This document shows, piece by piece, positions 33,688-43,057 of a stretch of DNA of 64,000 nucleotides. The first letter of the stretch is position 1. Every line of letters begins with the position of its first letter. This stretch comes from Lentilactobacillus buchneri (lineage in GTDB: Bacteria; Bacillota; Bacilli; Lactobacillales; Lactobacillaceae), in NCBI RefSeq assembly GCF_018314255.1, contig NZ_CP073066.1, positions 2,108,001 to 2,172,000 on the forward strand, given 5' to 3'. The position numbers were made by a program, and so were the translations under genes. The notes beneath the pieces were generated by a model. That model had not been told where the DNA came from. It saw nothing but the letters and a program-made list of their open reading frames with translations, and did not search any database.

Positions 33688-33718
33688 AAAGGGAACGGCA
33701 TTTTGCCGTTCCCTTTTA
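33688..33718. terminator. Bidirectional terminator
   Basis: AAAGGGAACGGCA pairs with TGCCGTTCCCTTT between convergent genes, with T on the right and A on the left. Confidence 0.88.
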
Positions 33719-33734
33719 TTATTCATGAAGTTGG

Positions 33735-34769
33735 TTAAACCGCACTGACTAATGGAACCGATGGATCGTCATTAACGACAGTCACACGGGTATCCTGGGC
33801 TAATGCCTGCTTAATCATCTGGTTGATTTTAGTGTAAACCTTTGGATCCGCAGCCTTGATTTCGTTACGGGAAGCAACGAATAGGTGACGAATTTCTCTG
33901 GACTTTAAGAGATTTTCAATATTCTGGAAGTCGGTGAATAGTTGGTCCTTAAATATCTTGGTAATGGCTTCAGCTGTGTTTTCACGGTTGTAGGTCTCAA
34001 TGGCCGTGTTCACCAATTTGGCAATCTCAGTGGTGGTGTCATTTTGAACGGACTGATCCACCTCGAAGTCGGCTAGTTGTAAGCCATTATTGACTTTCTT
34101 GAATAGGTTAATATTTTGAGATAGGCCCATCAAGACGAATTGGTGTTGTGCCAATTCCACGTTTCCCTTTAGGAAGTCCATTATGACCCGGTAGTAACGT
34201 TCCTGGTCGATTTTCTTTTCCTGGGTGGTTTCGTTATGACCGTGGTATTGGGCGTTGCCGCCGCGGGCACTAAAGTTCAGTTCACCGCCACGCAATTCCT
34301 CACCGAGGGCTTCTTTAACATTGGCTGGATACTCTTTGACATCAAGTGCGGTGACCCGCTTGTTGGAAAGTTGATAGAGTTTACTGTTGTCACGGTTTAA
34401 TTCGATCAATGTGTAATCCTGATTAGGTGCTTCACTGAGTAATAACAGGAAGTCAATTGCATCTTCAATTCGATAGTCCGGCTCATCGACACTGGTTCGG
34501 ATCAAATGATAAACATTTTTGCCAAGGTGATCGGCAATCACCGTCATGCCTTCATAAGGCAGCTGCTCACGGGTCAGGTCATTGACATCGGCAATAAATG
34601 GCGCAATATCGTCTCCGACTTCTTTTTGGATTTTTTTCAGCATATTCTTAACTCGGAGTTGTTCACTTTGGTCAAACGACAGCTTACGCAAGTTAAGATT
34701 CAAAGTAATCACCGGTGCTTGTAAGTCAGGTAACTTCGCCAAATCTGAAACAGAAATAATAGTTGCCAT
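33735..34769 (-). CDS. Bacterial eRF1-like (baeRF) family protein
   Basis: 344 residues. The layout fits the bacterial archaeo-eukaryotic release-factor-like families: an N-terminal helical and beta part (VITLNLNLRKLSFDQSEQLRVKNML), a middle domain with YTLIELNRDNSKLYQLSNKRV, and a C-terminal Pelota/eRF1-domain-3-like part (LLKSREIRHLFVASRN). Between them is a GGELNFSARGGNAQYHGHNET loop similar in place to a peptide-release loop. A role in ribosome rescue is only an analogy. The assignment is from memory of the family pattern. Confidence 0.6.
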   Translation of the reverse strand: MATIISVSDLAKLPDLQAPVITLNLNLRKLSFDQSEQLRVKNMLKKIQKEVGDDIAPFIADVNDLTREQLPYEGMTVIADHLGKNVYHLIRTSVDEPDYRIEDAIDFLLLLSEAPNQDYTLIELNRDNSKLYQLSNKRVTALDVKEYPANVKEALGEELRGGELNFSARGGNAQYHGHNETTQEKKIDQERYYRVIMDFLKGNVELAQHQFVLMGLSQNINLFKKVNNGLQLADFEVDQSVQNDTTTEIAKLVNTAIETYNRENTAEAITKIFKDQLFTDFQNIENLLKSREIRHLFVASRNEIKAADPKVYTKINQMIKQALAQDTRVTVVNDDPSVPLVSAV

Positions 34770-34875
34770 AAGTAGGACACTCCTTCATTTTTTATATTAG
34801 GTATAACTATTTAATTATATAACCTACTTCTATTATAACAGATCCAGGATCCAAAGTCTTATTCGGCGATTTGAT

Positions 34876-34908
34876 AAAAAAAGCAATCCTCATGGGTTCA
34901 AGGATTGC
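34876..34908 (-). terminator. Terminator whose stem overlaps the end of a coding region
   Basis: On the minus strand GGCAATCC, the last full codons of the 72-residue protein, pairs with GGATTGC, which is followed by seven T residues. The stop codon TGA (34898-34900) lies in the loop. Confidence 0.85.
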
Positions 34909-35116
34909 CGTATTGGAGATTCGTAATAATTGACATTAAGCCGCCAAAAAGAGTGAAAAGTAGACTTAATACTGCCAGGGCGACGAACAGGTGGCGCCAT
35001 TTGAAAGGTGCCGGCTGGCCGCGGGCATTTTTATAAATGAGATAAAAGGCACCAACGACGATGGTAAACACCGCTGTGGCCAGTAAAATCCAGACAACTG
35101 CTAAAACAATATCCAT
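34898..35116 (-). CDS. Small two-helix membrane protein
   Basis: 72 residues from the ATG at 35116, five bases after GGAGG. Two helices (IVLAVVWILLATAVFTIVVGAFYLIY split over the first third, and LFVALAVLSLLFTLFGGLMS) flank a basic loop NARGQPAPFKWRH. No family is recognised. Its terminator is built into the last codons. Confidence 0.7.
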   Translation of the reverse strand: MDIVLAVVWILLATAVFTIVVGAFYLIYKNARGQPAPFKWRHLFVALAVLSLLFTLFGGLMSIITNLQYGNP

Positions 35117-35311
35117 GATAGCCTCCGTCAATAATGATACTTGTAAAGATAGCATTCACAACTGGCAATGGCAACCAGGGGATGATCATTACGTTTTTCT
35201 AAAACCGATTATGATCGCTTAAGGTTTAAGTTTCAGTTAACCACGCCTTTCTAGAATGAATTTAACAAATGAAATTTAGTCACGAATTTGCTCGAAGAAA
35301 GGTGGGAGACG

Positions 35312-35869
35312 ATGATTAAATGGTTGCCATATTTATTAAATATTACTGGTGTATTGGTCTGGTTGAAGATTCAATCAAGGAACTTGAGGCAATTGACCTG
35401 GTGCCAACTGTTCACAATTGTCACTTCAATCATCTATATTTTGGTTGTGAGCTATCTTACCTTGGCGCCGACATCATACGCGTTCGTGGGACCCCAACAA
35501 GTCTCACCGATGATGATCGGTTCGGCACCCATTAATTTGATCCCATTTTGGAGTACCACTGCTGATTTTTATCAAAATGTGGTGATGATGCTGCCGATGG
35601 GCGTGTATTTGGGATTGCTGCTGCCAAAGTTCAACCTGCGAAAAGTCTTATTGACCGGGTTGAGTGTCAGCTTGACCATTGAAAGCCTGCAGTTCGTTTT
35701 GGATCTGTCGGTCGGGCTGTCCAGATGGGTCGATATTAACGACGTGTTGACCAACACGTTTGGGGTGATCGTCGGCTGGCTCATTTTGAAAGGCTTGATG
35801 CACACGATCTTTCAGCGACTCTTGAGTCATTTTGCGATTACAGCATTTTCACACCAAAAGGGTAAATGA
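35312..35869 (+). CDS. VanZ-like family membrane protein
   Basis: 185 residues from the ATG at 35312, after AAGGTGGGAG. Four or five helices. The VanZ signature is visible: NLIPFWSTTADFYQNVVMMLPMGVYLGLLLP, SLTIESLQFVLDLSVGLSRWVDINDVLTNTFGVIVGW (in parts). VanZ-like proteins occur widely in Firmicutes and give low-level teicoplanin resistance in Tn1546; the chromosomal role is unclear. Confidence 0.85.
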   Translation: MIKWLPYLLNITGVLVWLKIQSRNLRQLTWCQLFTIVTSIIYILVVSYLTLAPTSYAFVGPQQVSPMMIGSAPINLIPFWSTTADFYQNVVMMLPMGVYLGLLLPKFNLRKVLLTGLSVSLTIESLQFVLDLSVGLSRWVDINDVLTNTFGVIVGWLILKGLMHTIFQRLLSHFAITAFSHQKGK

Positions 35870-35930
35870 TTGCCCTTTCAGGAGTGAGGCACTAAAATAA
35901 GCTTACTTTAAATTAATGGGAGATGTTATG

Positions 35931-36329
35931 ATGGCTAAATTGAACCAGGCAATGAAAGACATGATTGCCGGAGAATTATCGTATATTTCAACTGTTGATG
36001 CAGATGGTAATCCAGATGTTGGACCCAAAATTTCGATGCGGGTTCTGGATGATGAGCATCTGATTTATAACGAAATGACCGGCGGCCAAACCCAAGCAAA
36101 CATCAATAATAACGGCAAAGCAATTGTGGCCGTTGCCAACGCCAAGGCATTAAAAGGATTCCGGTTCGGTGGAACGGCGAAACTCTACACGGACGGTGAC
36201 TACTTTGATCAAGCTGCCAAATGGGCAGAAGGTAAGTTCCCAGCTCCCAAGGGTGCCGGTGTGATTACCATTGAAAAGATTTGGACATTGGATCCAGGTC
36301 CTAAGGCAGGAAAGCTATTTGAAGAATAG
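35931..36329 (+). CDS. Pyridoxamine 5'-phosphate oxidase-like flavin protein
   Basis: 132 residues from the ATG at 35931, eight bases after GGGAG; ATGs at 35916 and 35928 are less well placed. A split-barrel FMN fold is shown by LSYISTVDADGNPDVGPKISMRVLDDEHLIYNE and KALKGFRFGGTAKLY. Small proteins of this group bind FMN, haem or F420-like cofactors and are rarely true PdxH, which is longer. Monocistronic, terminator at 36360. Confidence 0.83.
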   Translation: MAKLNQAMKDMIAGELSYISTVDADGNPDVGPKISMRVLDDEHLIYNEMTGGQTQANINNNGKAIVAVANAKALKGFRFGGTAKLYTDGDYFDQAAKWAEGKFPAPKGAGVITIEKIWTLDPGPKAGKLFEE

Positions 36330-36359
36330 TGGCCTACTTTACTCTTAAATAATAAATAA

Positions 36360-36397
36360 AACCAGCAATGATGATTATTTCATCGTTGCTGGTTTTT
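36360..36397 (+). terminator. Terminator of the flavin-protein gene
   Basis: AACCAGCAATGATGA pairs with TCATCGTTGCTGGTT, then TTT. Confidence 0.88.
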
Positions 36398-36447
36398 GTG
36401 TTTCAAGGTTACGTGCAAATAAAGACTATTATGCTTGTTATTACGAG

Positions 36448-37332
36448 TCAGGCTTGATAACTGATACTTTCTGAGAAACTTGATCCATCAGAAACTGTAT
36501 CTAAAGATTTTGAATCGTCAGACTCATCTGTAATGATCTTAATACTTTTGGGCTTCAGTGTCGTAGTGGACTCAGATAATAAGACTAAGTCATATTCCAC
36601 CCGCTTGGCATGGGGAGCCAACTCTTCTTCAGAACCTGTATCAGCCATCGCATCGTCATCGAAGTTTATTTGATAACCGTTGGAAAATACAATTTGCTTG
36701 ATTCCGCCAAAGTCAATCGTTGTTGTGGAATGATTGGTAACAACATACTCAATTTTCATTCGCGTGTAGTCTTTAGGCATACTATCTTTGTTAAACGAAG
36801 TCAGTGCCTGATCAAGCTGATCTTCTGTATTTGCATGAACTTTGTCGATCTCAGCGTGTTTAAATTTAACAGAAAGCGGCCCATTTTGGATTGTCGTATC
36901 CGGTTTAGTTCCTAGTCCGGTCATGGAAATTTTTCCTGGAACTTCGCTATTTTTCCATTGCCCAACTTTTGACAGATGGATAAGAGGGTTTGAAGAGACT
37001 TGGTTTGGATCCTTTTTCTTAGCCTTCGCTTTGGTCTTAGCGGTCTTCGAACTCGCTGCAGGCTGCATGACAACCGTTGTTTTCGCACTATTCAATAGGG
37101 CGATACAGATTACCAGGCCAACTCCCAATACGATAATGGCCCAAATCATCCAGTTTTTATACCAAAGTTGTCTTTGAGATGCTGCCACGGGTGTCCGTTG
37201 CTTTAAAGTGGGCGATGGTGACGATGGTTGATTTTCCAATCCTACTTGTGGTTTGCCACAGTAGGGACAATACGATGCAGCAAATGGAATCTCTTTGCCG
37301 CAACTTAAACAGAACTTTGTTTCTTGATTCAT
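36448..37332 (-). CDS. Zinc-ribbon membrane protein with an outer domain
   Basis: 294 residues: N-terminal zinc ribbon (CLSCGK, CPYCGK), a Pro/Ser linker, one helix (WMIWAIIVLGVGLVICIALL, about 60-80), a Lys/Ala-rich stretch (KTAKTKAKAKKK) and a 160-residue outer domain. The outer domain resembles DUF4352/DUF5067-type beta sandwiches (MKIEYVVTNHSTTTIDFGGIKQIVFSNGYQ). It has the same general plan as 14174-14758. Function unknown; GGGGGA precedes the ATG. Confidence 0.75.
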   Translation of the reverse strand: MNQETKFCLSCGKEIPFAASYCPYCGKPQVGLENQPSSPSPTLKQRTPVAASQRQLWYKNWMIWAIIVLGVGLVICIALLNSAKTTVVMQPAASSKTAKTKAKAKKKDPNQVSSNPLIHLSKVGQWKNSEVPGKISMTGLGTKPDTTIQNGPLSVKFKHAEIDKVHANTEDQLDQALTSFNKDSMPKDYTRMKIEYVVTNHSTTTIDFGGIKQIVFSNGYQINFDDDAMADTGSEEELAPHAKRVEYDLVLLSESTTTLKPKSIKIITDESDDSKSLDTVSDGSSFSESISYQA

Positions 37333-37567
37333 GATAATCCCCCAAAATATGTATTCAGCTTTTTGCGTCGTCAGTTTTGGACAAAATGACTCAGGAGCAT
37401 GACTGGATGCTTCTGAGTTTTCAAGTGCATTCAGCTGGTCGTTGAAAGTGCCATTTAACTATACCCAAACCGCAATACCTGCGTCAACTACTTTTTGACG
37501 ATTATTTAATGGTTTGATAGCCGGAAAGTTATATTATCATCTCTTGGGAATCCTTTTATAATAGCCG

Positions 37568-37628
37568 ATTAACCGCTTTCAATCAAAAAGTCGTTTTAAT
37601 TGTATTTTCGATTGCACAAAACTAATAT
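37568..37628 (+). promoter_or_regulatory. Pyruvate oxidase promoter with cre-like site
   Basis: TTGTAT (37600-37605) and TAATAT (37623-37628) are 17 bases apart. Upstream, TTAACCGCTTTCA (37569-37581) read on the other strand is TGAAAGCGGTTAA, a good half and a weaker half of a CcpA cre site. Apart from a hairpin at 37385-37419 (ACTCAG...CTGAGT) nothing else was seen in 37333-37675. Confidence 0.5.
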
Positions 37629-37675
37629 GATGTTAATCAGTAATTGGTTACTTATTTTACAGGGAGGTTTTAATT

Positions 37676-39429
37676 ATGGCTGAAACAATTAATTCGGGGA
37701 TTGCTGCATTACACACACTTGAGAGCTGGGGTGTTGATCACATCTACGGGATCCCAGGCGGAACCATTAACAATTTAATGTATGCATTAGATGCTGAAAA
37801 AGACAAAATCACTTATGTTCACGTTCGTCATGAAGAAGTGGGTGCCTTGGCTGCCGTTGCCGATTCGAAACTAACCGGTCACATCGGGGTTGCCTTTGGC
37901 TCAGCCGGCCCTGGTGCCACTCACTTGTATCAAGGGGCTTATGACGCAATGGCTGACAAAGTTCCGGTTCTCTTGATTGTTGGTCAAAATCCACAAGCTC
38001 TGATGAACCAGGACTTCTTCCAGGAATTCGATGAGAACCCATGGTTTAAGGATGCCGGGGTTTATGCTCGAACCGTCATGACTGCTCAAAGTCTGCCCCA
38101 CATCTTAGACGAAGCCATTCGTCGGGCGTTTGCGCAACACGGTCCAGCCATCGTCACGATTCCAAATGATTTGGCTAACAAGGAAATTCCAGCAGATGGG
38201 TATTATAGTTCAGCTGCCAATTTTGCCAAACCAGAACTAGGTGCCGGTTCAGACGAGCAGGTCCAACAAGCATTGGACTTGATTGATCAGGCTAAAAAGC
38301 CAGTCCTGTACGTCGGCCAGGGAACTTACGGCGCTGCCGATGAGGTAATGGAGTTTGCCAGAAGTTCCAAATTCCAGTGATCACGACCGCACTGGGCAAG
38401 GAAATTATCCCTTATGACTTTGAATCCTTACTGGGTTCCGCTGCCCGGGTTGCTTCCAAGCCAGCCAACGAGGCGTTACAGCAAACTGATTTGATGCTGT
38501 TTGTCGGCTCCAACTATCCGTTTGCAGAAGCCATGTTCAAACCGGACGTTAAATTCATTCAAATTGATAACAATCCACAAGTGCTTGGCAAACGTCACAA
38601 GACGGATGTTGCCATTCTTGCAGATGCCAAGAAGACATTACAGAAATTCATCGATATGGGTCAAACTAAAGAGCCATCAGATTGGTACGCAGCCAACGTT
38701 GATAACGTCACAAATTGGCACGAATACAATGACCATATGATGAACCGGACGGAAGGCAAGCTGCGTTTCGAACCGGCATTTAAAGAGATCAATCGGATCG
38801 CTGAAAAAGATGCCATCTTCTCCATTGATGTTGGTGATGTTACCCAAAATGCTGTTCGTTTGTTGAAGACCAACGGCCATCAGCCTTGGATTACTTCCGG
38901 ATTATTTGCCACCATGGGCGTCGGATTACCAGGGTCAATTGCTGCTAAGTTGAGCTACCCAGATCGTCAAGTATTCAACCTGACCGGTGATGGTGCCGCA
39001 GCTATGGTGATGCAGGACCTGAGCACCCAAGTTGGCTACAAGCTGCCAGTGATCAACGTCGTCTTTTCTAACGAAGCACTGGGCTTCATTGAAGATGAGC
39101 AAGAGGATGACAGTCACGAGTGGTTCGGAATTAGTTTGCCGCAGACCGATTTCGCCAAGGTCGCCGAAGCTCAAGGGATGCTTGGAATCACGGTGACATC
39201 CGTTGATCAAATGAAGCCGGCTTTCGATAAGGCCGTTGAAGAGACCAAGGCCGGTAAACCGGTGCTGATCGATGTCAAGATTACCAACGAGCGTCCGATT
39301 CCAGTTGAAAAATTGACTTTGGATCCGGATAAATTCGATCAAAAGACGATTGACGACTTCAAGAAACGTTACTACGCAGAAGACTTGGTTCCGTTGAGTG
39401 CCTTTTTGAAACAACACGGAGTTAAATAA
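37676..39429 (+). pseudogene. pox: Pyruvate oxidase, broken by a one-base frameshift
   Basis: Two reading frames, 37676-38380 and 38377-39429, together make one thiamine-diphosphate pyruvate oxidase of about 584 residues. The first half has GIPGGTINNLMYAL, VRHEEVGALAAVADSK (ThDP Glu) and FGSAGPGATHL. The second has the ThDP motif LTGDGAAAMVMQDLSTQ and NVVFSNEALGFIEDEQ. At about 38374 the sequence AAATTCCAGTGATC reads KFQ-stop; one more C would give KFPVITTALGKEI, the family sequence. The lesion sits in a short C run, so a sequencing error is possible. The intact enzyme makes acetyl phosphate, CO2 and H2O2 from pyruvate and O2. GGGAGG precedes the ATG. Confidence 0.88.
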
Positions 39430-39448
39430 ATCGTTCTATAGCTAAGTG

Positions 39449-39492
39449 AGAGGCTAAAGCATCAGTGTCAATTGATGTTTTAGCCTCTTTTG
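39449..39492 (+). terminator. Terminator of the pyruvate oxidase gene
   Basis: GAGGCTAAAGCATCA pairs with TGATGTTTTAGCCTC, then TTTTG. Confidence 0.88.
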
Positions 39493-39627
39493 TGTGTCAT
39501 TTTGATACTGATTAAATATGCTGGAGATGACTGTTTTCATTCACAAAAGATTAAAAGGCCTCAATCATGCAAGCCGGATACCATTGAATTATAATTAATT
39601 GTATATAAATGAGGGGAGTCAAAGATT

Positions 39628-41463
39628 ATGGGAAAATGGAAAAGTGCACTCTTAGTGCTGACTGGATTCGTAACTTTGGGGGCAGTTTCAACGACAGCTT
39701 CGGCCAAGGCAAAACAGACCCCGGTGACGGTGAATGTTGTCTTTAATGTTCGCGACCGTAATGCAATGAATACTTATGTCAGCCAAACGGTAGATCCAAC
39801 ATCCGCTAATTATCATCAGTACTTAACACCACAACAGGTGGCTGACCGTTTTGGCCGAACCAACGCCGAAATTTCTGATTTTAACAGGTACTTCAGTCAA
39901 TATCACCTCAAATCGGCGGCTTATCCTGGCAACTTTGTGATGAAAGTCCAGGGATCTCAAAAGAATCTGGTGAAGGCCTTTAAGGCGACCCCAGCCAAGA
40001 CCAACAAGGACTGGGACGTGACCGGCACTAAATTGCCTGGTAAGCTGTCCAGTCAAGTTGCGTCAGTCTTGGGATTGTTTGTTGACAAGAAAAAGACTTC
40101 AACGAAGACCGACAAGAAGGCGTTAAAGTTTACCCATAACTTAATTGAAGACGACACGCCAATTGTCGCCAGCAGTCAAAATCAGCTGGCGAAGAAATAT
40201 GGTCCGACTAAGTTTGCTGATCGATATGGGGTTAATAAGCTGTACGACCAGAATCTCCATGGAGCCGGCCAGCGCTTTGGGGTGATTGTGACTTACGACT
40301 TCAACCCAAGTGATGTTGCCGACTACTGGAAACAAATGGGGGTCAACAGCGACGTTTCCAGAATTCACAAGATTTACACCACCGATAATACTGGTGGGCC
40401 AAAGCCAAAGAACAATGATGATGTGACCTCCCAGGAAGAAGCCAGTTTGGATGTTGAACAAGCCGGAGGAATTGCTGATCAAGCACAAATCGACGCTTAT
40501 GTCGGGGTTTCCAGCAACGGAGACACCACGCCGGATGTTCAATATTTGGACGCATTTGCCACTGCGATTGGTGATAACCGTGACAAACAATTGACGACCA
40601 GTTCGTCCTTTGGTAATGAATTGAATGGCTTCGGTCGTGGCGGGCTGAGTGAAACAGCTTCAGAATTCAATGATGCTATCAACCTGGTTTTTGAGCAGGC
40701 AGCCATTCAAGGAACAGTCATTTTTAACGCTGCCGGTGACAGTGGACCGTATGAAGTCGCAAATAAGTCAACCAACTTGCCATTCCCAACCTCGGAATAT
40801 GCCGTTCAAGTGGGCGGAACGACGTTGCCTTATACCAAAATTATTGGCGGCCAATTGGTTCAAGTTAAAAAGGAGCGTGCTTGGGGTGATTCCTATTCAC
40901 AAGGTACGGTTACCAAGCCAACTGTCTTCCCTGGTGGCGGCGGTGGTTTTTCAACTCTCAATCCAACCCCTGCTTATCAGCTTGGTGTTCCGGGCGTCAA
41001 CACTTACAACGCATTTAACATGTTGAAATATACCAAGGGTGGTTACTTGGTCAACCCAGATCCTGAAATGATTTCTGGGACTCATCAGGGACGAAATGTA
41101 CCGGACATTTCCGGGAACGCTGATGAAAAAACTGGTTATGGCGTATACATTACTTATAAAGCCGGGAATACCCAGGTTCCCATCTGGATGAATGCAGGCG
41201 GAACCAGCTTTGTTGCCCCACAAATGGCTGGCGCCAGTGCTGTTATCAACAGTGGTTTAAAGACTTCTGCCGGATTCTGGAACCCACAGCTGTATAAGTT
41301 TGCTGTTCAATCCGACACACCGTTCCATGTTTTAGATGACGCGACGATGGATAATACCAATCTGTACTATACCGGCCAGCCGGGCAAGGTTTATAACCAA
41401 GCAACTGGTCTGGGAACCGTCGACTTCAGTAAACTGTTTACGAAGTTTAATGCTCAGCAATAA
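39628..41463 (+). CDS. Secreted S53 (sedolisin/kumamolisin-like) serine protease
   Basis: 611 residues: a signal peptide (ALLVLTGFVTLGAVSTTASA) and a pro-kumamolisin activation domain (about 30-150; YHQYLTPQQVADRFGRTNAEI). The S53 catalytic domain follows. The Glu/Asp pair fits DVTSQEEASLDVEQAGG, the oxyanion Asp fits FNAAGDSGPYE and the Ser lies in MNAGGTSFVAPQMAG. The calcium site is near the C-terminus. Sedolisins act best in acid, which suits a lactic acid bacterium. They are secreted endopeptidases or tripeptidyl peptidases. GAGGGG precedes the ATG. Monocistronic. Confidence 0.9.
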   Translation: MGKWKSALLVLTGFVTLGAVSTTASAKAKQTPVTVNVVFNVRDRNAMNTYVSQTVDPTSANYHQYLTPQQVADRFGRTNAEISDFNRYFSQYHLKSAAYPGNFVMKVQGSQKNLVKAFKATPAKTNKDWDVTGTKLPGKLSSQVASVLGLFVDKKKTSTKTDKKALKFTHNLIEDDTPIVASSQNQLAKKYGPTKFADRYGVNKLYDQNLHGAGQRFGVIVTYDFNPSDVADYWKQMGVNSDVSRIHKIYTTDNTGGPKPKNNDDVTSQEEASLDVEQAGGIADQAQIDAYVGVSSNGDTTPDVQYLDAFATAIGDNRDKQLTTSSSFGNELNGFGRGGLSETASEFNDAINLVFEQAAIQGTVIFNAAGDSGPYEVANKSTNLPFPTSEYAVQVGGTTLPYTKIIGGQLVQVKKERAWGDSYSQGTVTKPTVFPGGGGGFSTLNPTPAYQLGVPGVNTYNAFNMLKYTKGGYLVNPDPEMISGTHQGRNVPDISGNADEKTGYGVYITYKAGNTQVPIWMNAGGTSFVAPQMAGASAVINSGLKTSAGFWNPQLYKFAVQSDTPFHVLDDATMDNTNLYYTGQPGKVYNQATGLGTVDFSKLFTKFNAQQ

Positions 41464-41473
41464 AGCAAATTGA

Positions 41474-41529
41474 AAAAACAGGACCCCCAACATGCAAGAT
41501 GATAGCGTGTTGGGGGTCCTGTTTTTTTG
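41474..41529. terminator. Strong terminator after the S53 protease gene
   Basis: AAACAGGACCCCCAACA pairs with TGTTGGGGGTCCTGTTT, with T7 on the plus strand and A residues for the convergent lipoprotein gene. Confidence 0.92.
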
Positions 41530-41551
41530 GATATTTGGCTGAAAAGTCGAC

Positions 41552-42043
41552 TTATTTAATACTGTAAGTTTGTACCCCGATGATTTGGTTGGTGCCGGCT
41601 TTCACGCCGTGGATCTTGATTGGAGATTTGGTATCATACAGATTCCAGGCCATTGAGCCTTTGGCTGATTGATTTTTCTCGATAGCCACCTTGTATTTGG
41701 GCGCTAAATCTTGATCCGGAAGTGGGGCGGCGACCAACTGCTTTTTGGATTTAGCAGGCTGGTAGGCGCGGAGCACGGAAGCGGCAGACACTGGCGAGAC
41801 TTTATGGTTGCCAGTGTTTTTAATGGTGTACCAAAGGGCAAAAATGGGTTTCTTGCCAAATTCATTACCAGTCTCACCAGCTGGAATCACAGCGGTTTTG
41901 GTAATTTTCAGCTGAAAATTCTTAACTTGAAGAAAGTTCTTCCGAAAACTTGCCGTGTCTGAAGAACTTTTATTCTGACCGCTACATCCTGAGAGGGAGA
42001 TGACGGCGATTAAGGTCAATGCGAGTGCGAATATTTTTTTCAT
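41552..42043 (-). CDS. Lipoprotein, DUF5067-like
   Basis: 163 residues from the ATG at 42043 (GGAG upstream). The lipobox SLSGC at residues 16-20 marks lipid anchoring. The rest is a beta-sandwich of DUF5067/DUF4352 type: NFQLKITKTAVIP, IFALWYTIKNTGNHKVSP and SMAWNLYDTKSPIKI. These are found on many lactobacillus surfaces, with no known function. A longer reading to 42112 lacks a ribosome site. Confidence 0.78.
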   Translation of the reverse strand: MKKIFALALTLIAVISLSGCSGQNKSSSDTASFRKNFLQVKNFQLKITKTAVIPAGETGNEFGKKPIFALWYTIKNTGNHKVSPVSAASVLRAYQPAKSKKQLVAAPLPDQDLAPKYKVAIEKNQSAKGSMAWNLYDTKSPIKIHGVKAGTNQIIGVQTYSIK

Positions 42044-42208
42044 GTTCTGAGCTCCAATGCTTATGTATTTATGAAAATGATGATTTATTAATATTTTACA
42101 TGTTTTTTTCAATAAAGAAACTCAAAATGAGGAAAGTTGACATTGGATAAAATGATGGCAGATAAAAAGCAACGCCATGAATGGACGCTGCTGGATGATT
42201 TGATGCGA

Positions 42209-43039
42209 TTATTTGTTGATTGGTTTGCCGAGGACAATCCCTGGGTATTGGTCAACGGCTTCTTGATGATGTTTGTCAAAATAGAAGATGCCAATTTGAT
42301 AATCCTTTAAGGTATTGCGTTTGGCTTGATTGTAGCCCGCCTTCTCCAGTGCGGCCTTAACCAATTTCAAACGTTTTTGATCGGAAACGTCCTGTTTATA
42401 GAACGCCCGGTCAAAGTATTTGTCGACAGATGGGAACACAATAACATCAGTGAATGAAGGAAGCGACTTAACCCCAGTAGTTGGATTGGTTTGAACAGGG
42501 AAGGCATCCCTTTCGCTGGTTAGTTTCCACGATAATGGTGTATTTGGAAATAGTTTTAAGACCATTTTAGAGAAATGCTGTGAAGGAGATTCCTGAATGT
42601 ATTTGGCATATTCTTGATTATTTGAAAAGTTGCCCGGCTGTAGGTTATTCCACACTTTGTAATTTGTGTTATAGCCGGGACGCAGATAACCACGCCAAAC
42701 GATTCCTTTTTGGGTGTATTGATTATTTGGAGTCCAGCCATTGATGCCATAGTAGACAGACAATTTACCATTATGCCTGTACGTATAAGTGTGATTTCGA
42801 TACCAGTTGGTGTTGGGGTAATTGTTTAATTGAAGGATTTTCTTAGTGTGCGTGCTGTTCCAAAGGTAGACTTTACGATTCTTATATTGGGATTTGACTT
42901 GGAAAACGTTTGGGGAACTCTGCCAAGTCGTTTTGACTCGTTGATAGCCATCAGCAAAAGTAGCAGGAGCTGATGCCATCATGCCCAGACCAAGCGCGAC
43001 TGCAGTGGTTATCATGGCCAAAAATGATTTCAATTTCAT
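42209..43039 (-). CDS. Secreted aromatic-rich orphan protein
   Basis: 276 residues with a signal peptide (FLAMITTAVALGLGMMASAPATFA). The first mature half is very rich in Tyr, Trp and Asn (KVYLWNSTHTKKILQLNNYPNTNWYRNHTYTY in parts), resembling SH3-like wall-binding repeats. The second half (FTDVIVFPSVDKYFDRAFY, AALEKAGYNQAKRNTLKDYQIGIFYFD) may be a separate domain that I do not recognise. It starts 18 bases after the 160-residue membrane protein, so the two form an operon. GGGGGAA precedes the ATG. Confidence 0.7.
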   Translation of the reverse strand: MKLKSFLAMITTAVALGLGMMASAPATFADGYQRVKTTWQSSPNVFQVKSQYKNRKVYLWNSTHTKKILQLNNYPNTNWYRNHTYTYRHNGKLSVYYGINGWTPNNQYTQKGIVWRGYLRPGYNTNYKVWNNLQPGNFSNNQEYAKYIQESPSQHFSKMVLKLFPNTPLSWKLTSERDAFPVQTNPTTGVKSLPSFTDVIVFPSVDKYFDRAFYKQDVSDQKRLKLVKAALEKAGYNQAKRNTLKDYQIGIFYFDKHHQEAVDQYPGIVLGKPINK

Positions 43040-43057
43040 AATTATTCCCCCTGAATG

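Noticed and set aside
38360..38395. Programmed frameshift in pyruvate oxidase
   Set aside because: No slippery heptamer or stimulating hairpin is seen at the junction, and pyruvate oxidases are not known to use frameshifting. A simple deletion or sequencing error is more likely.
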